This document shows positions 1 through 6,950 of a stretch of DNA of 64,000 bases, one piece after another. Location: positions 1,488,001 through 1,552,000 of the forward strand of contig NZ_JAAOIR010000001.1 in assembly GCF_011440375.1 (NCBI RefSeq), written 5' to 3'. The DNA comes from Halorubellus sp. JP-L1. GTDB lineage: Archaea; Halobacteriota; Halobacteria; Halobacteriales; Natrialbaceae. The notes under the pieces are model-generated. The model had not been told where the DNA came from. It saw nothing but the letters and a program-made list of their open reading frames with translations, and did not search any database. Within the stretch, counting starts at the first letter, position 1. Each line of letters starts with the position of its first letter. A program made the position numbers and the translations under genes.

Positions 1-69
1 GACCGCCGCACCGACGAGGAGATCGCGCCCGACCCCCACGGCGACGGGACGCTCAGCGTGGACTGGTAG
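1..69 (+). CDS. C-terminal fragment of an unidentified protein
   Basis: An open frame enters from the left edge and ends at a TAG after 22 codons. The visible tail is acidic and ends in Leu-Ser-Val-Asp-Trp. It is too short to assign to a family. No promoter or start is in the window. Confidence 0.55.
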   Translation, partial: DRRTDEEIAPDPHGDGTLSVDW

Positions 70-165
70 AGCGCTCGCTCGAGGGGGTCGGCCGACGGCA
101 GAAGGAGCGCTGTCGAGCGCTATAAGGAGAAACCGATTCGAGGAGAGAGCTCCGAGCGTGGAGCG

Positions 166-612
166 TCAGGCCGCGACCTTCGCTTCGGCCTCGACGAGGT
201 CCTTCGTGAGTTCGAGGCTCTGCGAGAACTGGCGCTTGTTGTACCGCTTGGCGACGGGTGCCACGATGCGGTCCCGGAGCCGGTCGCCGAACTCGTAGTC
301 GGCGCGCTGGACGACGGTCGTCCCGCTGGGCGTCTCGGCGTACTCGAAGTGGATGTCGCCGCTCATCCCGCCGTTCTCGAACGTCATGATGTGTTCGGTG
401 GGTTCGACGCGGCGCAGGGTGAGGCCGCCGTCGAGTTCCATACCGAGCATCCTGTACGTGGTGTCCATCCAGATGCCGTCGTCGGTCTCCTCGCCGACGT
501 CGACGGAGACGAGGCTGGGGTTCGTCCGGAGCCAGTTCTTGGGGTCGTCGTTGAACGCGAAGACTTGGTCGATGGGCGCTGCGATCTCGATCGTGTGCTC
601 GAATGTGGGCAT
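166..612 (-). CDS. SRPBCC (polyketide cyclase/dehydrase-like) family protein
   Basis: 148 aa protein beginning MPTFEHTIEIAAPIDQVFAF, the typical first strand and helix of a START/SRPBCC fold, in which a helix-grip cavity binds a hydrophobic ligand. The family includes polyketide cyclases, lipid-binding proteins and activators; no ligand can be predicted here. The frame stays open upstream to 693, but the ATG at 612 places the conserved N-terminal strand at the start, so it is preferred. No signal peptide or membrane segment is seen, so it is probably cytoplasmic. A TATTTAAG box lies about 100 bp upstream. It stands alone, with no obvious operon partner. The fold assignment is fairly secure and the function unknown. 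Confidence 0.8.
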   Translation of the reverse strand: MPTFEHTIEIAAPIDQVFAFNDDPKNWLRTNPSLVSVDVGEETDDGIWMDTTYRMLGMELDGGLTLRRVEPTEHIMTFENGGMSGDIHFEYAETPSGTTVVQRADYEFGDRLRDRIVAPVAKRYNKRQFSQSLELTKDLVEAEAKVAA

Positions 613-707
613 TGTGATTGCTCTGTACCAAACCGACTCGCGCAGTTCCCAGACGGTGGACGGATGCGAGAAAGGGAGTTGTACACCTACCAAGAGGAGC
701 CCTGAGA

Positions 708-720
708 ACTTAAATAGATA
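708..720 (-). promoter_or_regulatory. Putative TATA box for the SRPBCC gene
   Basis: In an AT-rich island (about 706-735), the minus strand reads TATTTAAGT, a good haloarchaeal TATA element. Transcription would be expected about 27 nt downstream, near 685, giving a leader of roughly 70 nt before the ATG at 612. The position is inferred from sequence only. Confidence 0.4.
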
Positions 721-792
721 CTACTCATAAGTTATCAAGTGGTTCTCGTTCGTTCTGCGGGACGATCATGCTGGCCACGGGCGCAATCGCGG

Positions 793-1338
793 TTACTCCT
801 CGCCGCTACCGTCGTCTCCGCGGTCTGCGGGCGGGTTCGACCCGTCGACCGTCGGTTCGTCGTCGGATTGTTCCGTCGTTTCGTCGGCGCGTGGCGACGG
901 CTCGTCGGTGTCGTCGGCGCGTGGCGACGGCTCGTCGGTGTCGTCGGCGCTCGAGTCGCCCTCCCTGCCGTCGCGATCGGCGCGGTCGTTCCGGGCGTTC
1001 GCGGCGTCGGCGCGACGAGGGTGGTCGTCGCCGCGATCGTGGCGGTCGCGGTGATCGCGACGGTCGTGTTCGTCGGTGCCGCCGGTCGCGATGGCGATGG
1101 CGCGCGCGATCACGTACATGAGGACGATCCCGGTGCCGACGGCGAGGACGAACTGGCCGACGACCCCGAAGACGAAGCCGATCCCGGAGGGGCCGAGGAG
1201 GAGCGCGAAGACGAACGGGACGACGGCGATGGCGACGAACAGCCCGACGAGTTTCGCGAGCCTGACGGCTTCGAGGAGGATCTGGTCGGTATCGAGCGTG
1301 TCGTCTCGACGGTCGACGAACGGCGTCTCGGAGGGCAT
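793..1338 (-). CDS. Two-helix membrane protein with long disordered acidic tail
   Basis: 181 aa. Residues about 30-55 and 58-85 form two hydrophobic membrane helices. The rest (from about residue 90) is a charged His/Arg/Asp/Ser-rich tail, probably disordered. The tail carries a perfect in-frame 30-bp duplication giving the unit DDTDEPSPRA twice. On the minus strand a CTTATGA box lies about 30 nt before the ATG, typical of a leaderless haloarchaeal promoter. No enzymatic motif was recognised. The reading frame is supported by the hydrophobic segments and the promoter position; the function is unknown. Confidence 0.65.
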   Translation of the reverse strand: MPSETPFVDRRDDTLDTDQILLEAVRLAKLVGLFVAIAVVPFVFALLLGPSGIGFVFGVVGQFVLAVGTGIVLMYVIARAIAIATGGTDEHDRRDHRDRHDRGDDHPRRADAANARNDRADRDGREGDSSADDTDEPSPRADDTDEPSPRADETTEQSDDEPTVDGSNPPADRGDDGSGEE

Positions 1339-1433
1339 CGACCACGTCTAATCAGTATGCTTTCATAAGCGCGGCGGTTGGGCGCCGGGGCAAGCGAAAC
1401 CGACTTGGCATCCGCGCCGGTAGCCGAGGGTGC

Positions 1434-1518
1434 GCGAGGGTGGCTGAGCCAGGCCAAAGGCGGCGGACTTAAGATCCGCTCTCGTAGGAGTTCGTGGGTT
1501 CGAATCCCTCCCCTCGCA
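1434..1518 (+). tRNA. tRNA-Leu (anticodon TAA)
   Basis: 85-nt type II tRNA. The 7-bp acceptor stem GCGAGGG/CCCTCGC is perfect, with discriminator A at 1518. The anticodon arm has stem GCGGA/TCCGC and loop CTTAAGA, giving anticodon TAA. There is a long variable arm of the Leu type and a T-loop GGTTCGAATCC. No intron is visible in the anticodon loop, and CCA is not encoded. Confidence 0.95.
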
Positions 1519-1624
1519 TCGCCGTCGCGAGCGGTGTCGGAAGGTGTATTTAAGTCTTCGGGCGAGTTGTTCGCTCGTCAGTCGTGAAGACCGGTTGAAG
1601 TATGTGTCGTCCGTTCGGTTGGAT

Positions 1625-2455
1625 ATGGAACGAATGCTCTCCAGACGGCGGCTGCTCGCGGGGACGGGAACGGCGCTTGCGGCGGCGCTCGCTGGCTGTA
1701 GCGGGTTGACGCCGTTCGTCGGGAAGCGTCAGGAGTCGAGTCGTAGCGTCGGCGTCGAGGGCGTGAGCGCGCTGTCGGCGGTCGTGGACGTCGGCGACGT
1801 CTCGGTTCGGTCCGCGGACCGCGATGACGTTCGCGTGGACGTGGTGAAGCAGTCGAGTTCGGTGAACGCGGACCTGTCGAAGCTCGAGTTCCGCGTGGAG
1901 CGCCCGAGCGACCGCGTGCGGTTGCGTGGCGAGTGGACGGGCGACAGCGGGTTGTCAGGGCAGCCGTCGCTGGATCTGGACGTCGTGGTGCCGCGGTCGC
2001 TCGCGGTGACGCGGGTGCGAACGGACGTCGGTGACGTGGACGTCGAGGACGTTCGCGGGGACGTTCGAGCGAGGACGTCGACGGGCGACGTGACGCTTCG
2101 GTCGGTGTCGGGCACGGCTCGTGCGGAGACGAGCACGGGCGACGTCGTCGTCGGTGACGTCGACGGGTTCGATGGCGCGGAGTCGAGTACGGGCGACGTC
2201 GACGTGGAGATTCCCTCGATAGACGGCGACACGACTGTCGAGACGAGTACCGGGGACGTCTCCGCGGCTATCGGCGCGGGCATGGACGCGGACGTGCGGG
2301 CGTCGACGAACACCGGCGACGTCGCGGTCGGCAATCTGGCGCTCGACGACGCGTCGGTCGGCGAGACGTCGGCGTCGGGGACGCTCGGCGGCGGCGGGCC
2401 GCTGCTGCGATTCGAGACGCGGACCGGCGACGTGCGGCTGGAGACGCTCGAGTAG
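1625..2455 (+). CDS. Tat-exported lipoprotein with DUF4097-like beta-repeat domain
   Basis: 276 aa. The N-terminus has twin arginines (RRRLLAG) followed by a hydrophobic stretch and a lipobox LAGC, indicating export by the Tat system and lipid attachment at the cell surface. The body consists of short beta-strand repeats built around (S/T)(S/N/R)TGDV, occurring at least six times, the pattern of DUF4097/adhesin-like beta-helix proteins. The frame is open to 1544, but the start at 1625 puts the RR signal at the N-terminus. A TTTAAGT box lies at about 1550. The molecular role is unknown; a structural surface role is a guess from the fold. Confidence 0.85.
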   Translation: MERMLSRRRLLAGTGTALAAALAGCSGLTPFVGKRQESSRSVGVEGVSALSAVVDVGDVSVRSADRDDVRVDVVKQSSSVNADLSKLEFRVERPSDRVRLRGEWTGDSGLSGQPSLDLDVVVPRSLAVTRVRTDVGDVDVEDVRGDVRARTSTGDVTLRSVSGTARAETSTGDVVVGDVDGFDGAESSTGDVDVEIPSIDGDTTVETSTGDVSAAIGAGMDADVRASTNTGDVAVGNLALDDASVGETSASGTLGGGGPLLRFETRTGDVRLETLE

Positions 2456-2474
2456 GCGGAGCGGCGGGTCGCTC

Positions 2475-2759
2475 TCAGGTGCCCTCGAGCGAGTAGAGGA
2501 TCGCGAGCAGGCCGGCGACGTTCGAGAGCATCACCGCGAGGAGTACCATCGCGTCCGAGAGCGCGAGGAGTGGCGTGAGGCCGTAGACGAGGACGCCGGG
2601 AAGGACGGCGATGCACGCGATGCCGACGGCGAGGTAGCGCATAGCCGCGCTGTCGTTCCGTCGGCCGCCGCGGTACGCGAGCCCGGCGACGACGCTGCCC
2701 GCGAGCGCAGTCGCGGCCGCGGAGAGCGCCGCCAGCGTCGCGACGTCAACGCCCGCCAT
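2475..2759 (-). CDS. Small three-helix membrane protein (DUF7521-like)
   Basis: 94 aa, nearly all hydrophobic, with about three membrane helices. It resembles the neighbouring protein encoded at 2874-3266 in layout (a YRGG/YRGY motif after helix one), so the two look like paralogues in an operon with the HTH regulator at 3263-3607. The ATG at 2759 is chosen because GGAGGTGG ends four nucleotides before it; this Shine-Dalgarno lies in the duplicated 64-bp segment. Pairing of an HTH protein with small membrane proteins of this type is common in Halobacteria. The function is unknown. Confidence 0.75.
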   Translation of the reverse strand: MAGVDVATLAALSAAATALAGSVVAGLAYRGGRRNDSAAMRYLAVGIACIAVLPGVLVYGLTPLLALSDAMVLLAVMLSNVAGLLAILYSLEGT

Positions 2760-2888
2760 AGACCACCTCCATCCAGGCGGAAACGGCCGCCCGGAGGCGG
2801 CCGTACGCTTCATCGTCCACCGTAGACCACCTCCATCCAGGCGGAAACGGCCGCCCGGAGGCGGCCGTACGCTTCATCGTCCACCGTA
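2759..2888 (-). repeat. 64-bp tandem duplication of a gene 3' end plus terminator hairpin
   Basis: Two complete 64-bp units (period exact, e.g. TAGACCACC at 2759, 2823 and 2887) plus the edge of a third. On the minus strand each unit holds the last codons and TGA of the upstream gene (Val-Tyr-Gly-Gly-Arg-stop), then a hairpin with arms ACGGCCGCC and GGCGGCCGT followed by TTTCC, and a GGAGGTGG that serves as the Shine-Dalgarno of the next gene. Hairpins occupy 2777-2808 and 2841-2872. Confidence 0.9.
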
Positions 2889-3266
2889 GACCACCCCCAG
2901 GATGAGAAGCAAGCCGGCGAGCTGGCTCGCGGTCACGGCGAGGATGCGGGTCGTTCCGGAGACGCCGGGCGTGGTCGCGAGCGCGACCCGGAGCGTCATC
3001 GGGACGGTCGTCAGGAGGACGAGGCCGACGCCGAGCACCGCCATCCCGGGTTCGCCGCCGTCCCGGTACCCGCGGTAGAGGCGAGCGGCGAGGTACAGCG
3101 AGAGCGCGGTCGCGACGAACAGCGCGGCGAGCGCGAGCACGACCACGACGGGGTCGCCGCCCGTCGTCGTCTGGAGTGGCGCGGCGCCCACGTCGCCGCC
3201 CGGCGTCGTCTGGAGCGGCGTGCCCGGCCCGATGGCGACGACGGGGAGTGCGGCGTCGGGCGTCAT
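2874..3266 (-). CDS. Small membrane protein with three helices (DUF7521-like)
   Basis: 130 aa. After a Gly/Pro/Thr-rich extracellular-looking N-terminus (which contains a short internal repeat, APLQTTTGGD / TPLQTTPGGD), three hydrophobic helices follow, with RLYRGYRDGG between the first and second. Its start overlaps the stop of the HTH gene at 3263-3607 by four bases (ATGA), indicating translational coupling. It is a probable partner or target of that regulator. Its 3' end has been tandemly duplicated (see the 64-bp repeat). No catalytic motif was seen. Confidence 0.8.
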   Translation of the reverse strand: MTPDAALPVVAIGPGTPLQTTPGGDVGAAPLQTTTGGDPVVVVLALAALFVATALSLYLAARLYRGYRDGGEPGMAVLGVGLVLLTTVPMTLRVALATTPGVSGTTRILAVTASQLAGLLLILGVVYGGR

Positions 3267-3607
3267 TTGAATCCCTCGTAGAGTCGCGTGAAGCGGTCGC
3301 TCGGTGCTTCGCGACGGTCGACCTCGACGTCGAACCCGTGTTCTTCGAGGTAGACGTGGACGGCGTCGAGGTTCGCGGCGTACACCTTGTAGTGGTGACC
3401 GTCAGGGTCCAGTACCTGATCGTCCGTCAGCAAGTCCGCCTCCTGGAGGCGTTCGACGCGCCGGTAGATCGTCGACGGGTCGGCGTCGCACGCGTCGCTG
3501 AGGGCGTCCACGGACTTCGCCTCGTTCCGCGTCTGGACGAGGATGCGCCACGCGTAGCCGTCGCTGAGGAGGTCGACGACGTCGTCGACTTCGGCCTCCT
3601 CGGGCAT
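3263..3607 (-). CDS. Winged helix-turn-helix transcription regulator
   Basis: 114 aa, consisting almost entirely of a winged HTH: about residues 15-85 with a recognition-helix region DADPSTIYRRVERLQEADLL, and a wing DPDGHHYKVYAA. It is an ArsR/MarR-like DNA-binding protein without a separate sensing domain. The frame is open further upstream, but that part is a repetitive low-complexity stretch; the ATG at 3607 starts directly before the HTH domain. It is the first gene of an operon with two small membrane proteins and is divergent from the sensor-domain gene at 3854. An inverted repeat at 3788-3810 is a candidate operator. Confidence 0.85.
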   Translation of the reverse strand: MPEEAEVDDVVDLLSDGYAWRILVQTRNEAKSVDALSDACDADPSTIYRRVERLQEADLLTDDQVLDPDGHHYKVYAANLDAVHVYLEEHGFDVEVDRREAPSDRFTRLYEGFK

Positions 3608-3787
3608 CGTTACGCGACTACTTGGACCGACGACAAAAGCGTCCGGGTCGCGAGCGCCGGCGGCTGCGTCGGCTGCGTCGCAAGTGCCGGCGGCTACGTC
3701 GCAAGTGCCGTCGCCTGCGTCGACCGAGGTGGTCGTGCGTTCCACACCGCGTCGACGTCGCGACCGGACCTCCACGTATCCCCGCGT

Positions 3788-3810
3788 CGAGTTGTCGCGT
3801 CGGCAACTCG
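3788..3810. promoter_or_regulatory. Candidate operator: inverted repeat CGAGTTG-N9-CAACTCG
   Basis: A perfect 7-bp inverted repeat with a 9-bp spacer lies between two divergent transcription units: the HTH regulator (start 3607) and the sensor-domain protein (start 3854). It sits about 10 bp upstream of a TTTATG TATA-like box at 3820-3825 serving the plus-strand gene. The placement suits binding by the adjacent regulator. This is inferred from position and symmetry only. Confidence 0.45.
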
Positions 3811-3853
3811 ACCCGAACGTTTATGCTCGAACTCCGGGCTGCGTTATATACGA

Positions 3854-4597
3854 ATGGTCGCGATGGCGTCCGCTCGGGTCCGCGAGTACGCCGGGGCGTT
3901 CCTCGCCGTGCCGGTGCGACAACAGACGTACCTGAACCTCCTCTACCTCTCGCTGTCGCTCCCGCTCGGGTTCGCGTACCTCCTGTTCGTCGCGCTCGGC
4001 GTCGGTCTCGGCGTCGGACTCGCCGTCGTGCTCGTCGGCGTCCCGCTCCTGCTCGGCGTGCTCGTCGTCGCACTCGGCCTCGGTTCGCTGGAGCGAGCGC
4101 TCGCGGCGTTCCTGCTCGACCTGGACGTCGAGGCTCGCGCGTTCGACGCGGACGCGTCGATCACGGAGCGCGCCGTCGCGCTCGCGACGGACGTCGGGAC
4201 GTGGAAGACCGTCGTCTACCTGCCGACGAAGTTCGCCCTCGGCCTGGCGACGCTCGTCGTCGGAACGGGCGTGATCGCGACGGGCGTCAGCATGCTGCTC
4301 GTCCCACTCTACTACCACGAACCGGGACTGTACGTCGGCGTGGTGAGCGACCGGCCCGTGGAGCTGCATCCGACGCTGTACGTCGCGTGGGACACGCTCC
4401 TCGTCGGGTTCGAGGCAGTGTGGACGCTCGGCGCGTGGCGCGTATCCACGCTCGCAGAGGCCGTCGTCGTCGCCGCCCTCGGCGCGCTCCTCCTCCTCGC
4501 CGGCCTGCACATCACGAACGCGCTCGCTCGCGTCTCGAAGTGGTACACCGCGTTCATGCTCGCCGACGCCTACGACGTCCTCGGCGTCGGCCGCTAG
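3854..4597 (+). CDS. Membrane protein with putative sensor domain
   Basis: 247 aa membrane protein. A short N-terminal cytoplasmic segment (VREYAGAFLAVPVRQQTYLNL) is followed by a long hydrophobic block near residues 28-75. A cytoplasmic linker, another pair of helices around residues 120-150 and a final pair near residues 195-230 follow. This arrangement, with the YLNLLYLSLSLPLG segment, matches the 'putative sensor' domain common in haloarchaeal and actinobacterial membrane proteins. The ATG at 3854 lies 34 nt after TTTATG, consistent with near-leaderless transcription. An ATG three codons later is an alternative start. The ligand is unknown. Confidence 0.75.
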   Translation: MVAMASARVREYAGAFLAVPVRQQTYLNLLYLSLSLPLGFAYLLFVALGVGLGVGLAVVLVGVPLLLGVLVVALGLGSLERALAAFLLDLDVEARAFDADASITERAVALATDVGTWKTVVYLPTKFALGLATLVVGTGVIATGVSMLLVPLYYHEPGLYVGVVSDRPVELHPTLYVAWDTLLVGFEAVWTLGAWRVSTLAEAVVVAALGALLLLAGLHITNALARVSKWYTAFMLADAYDVLGVGR

Positions 4598-4643
4598 GAA
4601 CCGAGAAGCGATTGCGTGATCGAATCGGTCGCGGCGGCAATCG

Positions 4644-4814
4644 TCAGATCGTCGTGATCTCCGAGCGGATGCGTCGCTCCATCTCGTCGTCCATCTCGAG
4701 GTCCGGGTGGTTCTCGCGGGCGTGCGCCTGTGCCTGTTCGACGATCGCGTCGTCGGTGTCGGCTTCGATGACGGCGTCGCAGCCGTCGACGATGCACTCG
4801 AAGTGTCGTGGCAT
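4644..4814 (-). CDS. DUF1059 small protein
   Basis: 56 aa: MPRHFECIVDGCDAVIEADT at the N-terminus, then an Ala/His/Asp-rich helix (AHARENHPDLEMD) and a short C-terminal helix. The Cys-x4-Cys spacing followed by His residues and the overall size match DUF1059, a small family thought to bind metal through Cys/His. The function is unknown. It is transcribed alone; the neighbouring sensor-domain gene is convergent, ending 46 bp away. Confidence 0.8.
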   Translation of the reverse strand: MPRHFECIVDGCDAVIEADTDDAIVEQAQAHARENHPDLEMDDEMERRIRSEITTI

Positions 4815-4958
4815 GACGCGAGGACGATGGCAGCGGGCGGGTATCGTTATGACCCTGTTTCGCGTGGAAACGTGACGTGAATCGCCCGCCTGAATCGACT
4901 TCGTGTCCCGAACGGGTCGCTCGCCGGCGAGTGCGCTCGAAGCCGGTCGATTGGTCGG

Positions 4959-5210
4959 TCAGGCGGCCGAGGTCGCGGGGGGCGTTCGGAGCGCGACCGC
5001 GAGGAAGGCGACGACCGCGGCGGCGGCGAGGAGCGCGTACCCGCGGAGGGTCCCGAAACTCCCGATCGAGTACGCGACGGTCGCGGCGGCGGTCGTCGCC
5101 CCGAGGACGTGCGGCACGGGCTCTGCAGTCGGCATCGGCGCCGTGCCCGTCTGAACGACGGCGACGAGCATCACGCCGAGGCCGGCGGCGACGAACAGGT
5201 CGAGAACCAT
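4959..5210 (-). CDS. Small three-helix membrane protein
   Basis: 83 aa, almost entirely hydrophobic, with helices around residues 4-20, 34-52 and 56-75. The protein begins MVLDLFVAAGLG at an ATG that trims a longer open frame lacking membrane character upstream. No conserved catalytic residues were seen. No operon partner: the flanking genes are more than 140 bp away. It is a conserved-looking haloarchaeal hypothetical of unknown function. Confidence 0.6.
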   Translation of the reverse strand: MVLDLFVAAGLGVMLVAVVQTGTAPMPTAEPVPHVLGATTAAATVAYSIGSFGTLRGYALLAAAAVVAFLAVALRTPPATSAA

Positions 5211-5448
5211 GCGTGAGGGACGCACGCGACGCGCAGAAAACGGTTCCGGTCGTAGCGAGGTCACCGCGTTCGAGGTCCCGTCGGCGCGTTCGGTGCTCGC
5301 CGTGGCGGTCGCTCGTCGAATCGTCTTGGCGGCCACCCGAAGTGGGCATGGCAGGGGTGACCGCCCGCAGTCGACGACCTGTGCCTGAATCGGTCGACGA
5401 CTGGGCCCCCGAATCCTCGAAGACCACGTGGACATGTTCGCCGAATGC

Positions 5449-5456
5449 AAGTAAAT
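5449..5456 (+). promoter_or_regulatory. TATA-like box for the zinc microprotein operon
   Basis: AAGTAAAT stands out in GC-rich surroundings about 30 nt upstream of the ATG at 5484, the spacing expected for a leaderless haloarchaeal promoter. This supports the reality of the 39-codon gene. Confidence 0.4.
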
Positions 5457-5483
5457 CTCTCGGTCGGGGGTCTCACCGGCCGA

Positions 5484-5603
5484 ATGCTTCGATTCCCTGG
5501 TGGTGGCAACCAGACGGACGAACGCAGCGAGTACGGCAACTGCGGCGAGTGCGGCCACGCGGCGGGTGGTTTTTGTCCGTGTAGCTGGATGGGGTCGATA
5601 TGA
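5484..5603 (+). CDS. 39-residue CPxC-type zinc microprotein
   Basis: A 39-codon gene. The protein starts MLRFPGGGNQTDERSEYGNC and carries two cysteine pairs: Cys-Gly-Glu-Cys (residues 20-23) and Cys-Pro-Cys (residues 31-33), a probable zinc-binding knuckle. Haloarchaea encode many such tiny Cys-rich 'mu-proteins'. Its TGA overlaps the ATG of the next gene (ATGA at 5600-5603), implying translational coupling. A TATA-like box sits about 30 nt upstream. The function is unknown; a role in regulation or protein-protein contact would be a guess. Confidence 0.7.
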   Translation: MLRFPGGGNQTDERSEYGNCGECGHAAGGFCPCSWMGSI

Positions 5604-5977
5604 CGACCCTGCTCGACGACGACGTCGCGGACCAGGTGGTGACCGCCGCGCGGACCGCGGTCGGCGACAGTCTCCGCTCGGTGACGTACTTCTCGCGGGA
5701 CGACTACGAGCAACTGTACCTCCGCGGGGACCTGGAGCGCGACGCCGACCTGGGGACGTTCGTCGGTCACGAGTGGCGCGAGTGGGAGACCACGCAGTCC
5801 GCGTACGCTGGCTCCGAGCTCGGCGCGCACGAGTACACGATCCGCGTCTTCGAGAACGGGTTCCTCGTCCGCGTCGCCGTCGACCGCGGCGGCGTGTTCG
5901 TCACCACGGACGGCCTCACGCTCAAGGACTTCGAGGAGGTCGCGGGTGCGCTCCGGGAAGTCCTCGACTCGCGGTGA
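5600..5977 (+). CDS. Haloarchaeal conserved protein (DUF7522-like)
   Basis: 125 aa soluble alpha/beta protein. It includes VTYFSRDDYEQLYLRGDLER near residues 28-47 and a beta-rich C-terminal half with RVFENGFLVRVAVDRGGVFV. This resembles a widespread haloarchaeal family without known function. It is translationally coupled to the zinc microprotein before it. Its last codons and stop are repeated just downstream (26-bp tandem duplication). Confidence 0.75.
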   Translation: MTTLLDDDVADQVVTAARTAVGDSLRSVTYFSRDDYEQLYLRGDLERDADLGTFVGHEWREWETTQSAYAGSELGAHEYTIRVFENGFLVRVAVDRGGVFVTTDGLTLKDFEEVAGALREVLDSR

Positions 5978-6013
5978 CCGCGGCCCACCTCGACTCGGTG
6001 TGACCGCGGGCGA
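5962..6013 (+). repeat. 26-bp tandem duplication spanning a stop codon
   Basis: CCTCGACTCGCGGTGACCGC at 5962 is followed 26 bp later by CCTCGACTCGGTGTGACCGC. The first copy contains the actual last codons and TGA of the preceding gene. Confidence 0.8.
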
Positions 6014-6085
6014 GCGCTCGCCGAGCCCGGCAGTGCCGGGTCCCGAACGCAACCTCCTTTCGGCCGCAGCCCGTACGCGGCATCG

Positions 6086-6667
6086 ATGACAGACACCGAC
6101 GACGCGACAGTGCCGGCCGCCGTCGCCGAGGCGTTCGAGCGCCACGAGGCGTTCGAACGCCACGAGGCGGTCGACCTCGAGGAGGCGGTCGCGGGCGACG
6201 GCGACGCGTACCGGCTGGATTCGACCGCGTTCGACGTCACAGTCACCGCGACGCCCGTCGACTCGGAGAAGGCGGCGGCGTTCGCGGTGGTCGTCCCCGT
6301 GCCGACGCTCTCGGCGACCGTCGCCGACCCCGACGACGTCGCGGCCGTCGTCGAGGACGGCTGGTTCGAGACGCTCGAACGGCGTCTCGAGGACGCGTTC
6401 GACGTCGCGAAGACGAGCTACGGCGACGACCCCGTCGTCGAACGGGACACCGACGTCGTCACCGTGACGCTATCCTACGAATCCTGGGACGCGAGCGAGG
6501 GCGTCGCGGACGCGAAGGCACTCGCCGAGTACGTCGAAGGAACGTGGGTCCAGGGACTCATCCCCGGGTACGACTACGTCGGCGTCGCCGCGGAACTGCG
6601 CTCGCAGGCCTCCCAGAACACCGCCGGCGACGACGGTGGGAGCGACCGAAGCGGCACGCCGCTGTAG
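6086..6667 (+). CDS. DUF5813 family protein
   Basis: 193 aa soluble acidic protein. A duplicated hexapeptide at residues 19-30 (FERHEAFERHEA) arises from an 18-bp tandem repeat. The core (residues about 45-165) has alternating beta strands (FDVTVTATPVDSEKAAAFAV), a conserved WFETLERRLEDAFDV helix, and an end motif GTWVQGLIPGYDYVGVAAEL, matching a haloarchaeal DUF. The C-terminus is a disordered Gly/Ser/Asp tail. It is transcribed alone. The function is unknown. Confidence 0.8.
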   Translation: MTDTDDATVPAAVAEAFERHEAFERHEAVDLEEAVAGDGDAYRLDSTAFDVTVTATPVDSEKAAAFAVVVPVPTLSATVADPDDVAAVVEDGWFETLERRLEDAFDVAKTSYGDDPVVERDTDVVTVTLSYESWDASEGVADAKALAEYVEGTWVQGLIPGYDYVGVAAELRSQASQNTAGDDGGSDRSGTPL

Positions 6668-6715
6668 GTCGTTCGCGGAGACGGCCCAAAACGTGTGGCT
6701 GACGGTCGCGCTCGG

Positions 6716-6949
6716 TCAGTCCATCGCGATGTACGTCTGCGTGTCCTCCACGCCCGCGATACCCTGTATCTTCGTCGCGGCGACGTCCTTGACCTCGCCC
6801 GGAGAGTCGACGCTGACCTTCGCGATGAGGTCGACGTCGCCCGCGACGATGTACGCGTGCTCGACGCCGTCGATGGCCTCGACGTCGTCCCTGAGTCGAT
6901 CCGCCTCGCCCGTGTTCGCCTTGATCATGATGTACGCGGTCACTGGCAT
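6716..6949 (-). CDS. Stand-alone RAM-domain protein (Lrp/AsnC ligand-binding)
   Basis: 77 aa, covering only the ligand-binding RAM fold of Lrp/AsnC regulators (VTAYIMIKANTGEADRLRDD..AYIVAGDVDLIAKV..TQTYIAMD), with no DNA-binding HTH. Such proteins usually form ring-shaped oligomers and sense amino acids or nucleotides. The ATG at 6949 is preferred over the in-frame GTG at 6958 because GGAGGTG lies six bases before the ATG. It directly follows trkA on the same strand (one base between trkA stop and this start), so the two are probably cotranscribed. It is a paralogue of the RAM protein at 7743-7973. Confidence 0.88.
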   Translation of the reverse strand: MPVTAYIMIKANTGEADRLRDDVEAIDGVEHAYIVAGDVDLIAKVSVDSPGEVKDVAATKIQGIAGVEDTQTYIAMD

Positions 6950-6950
6950 C

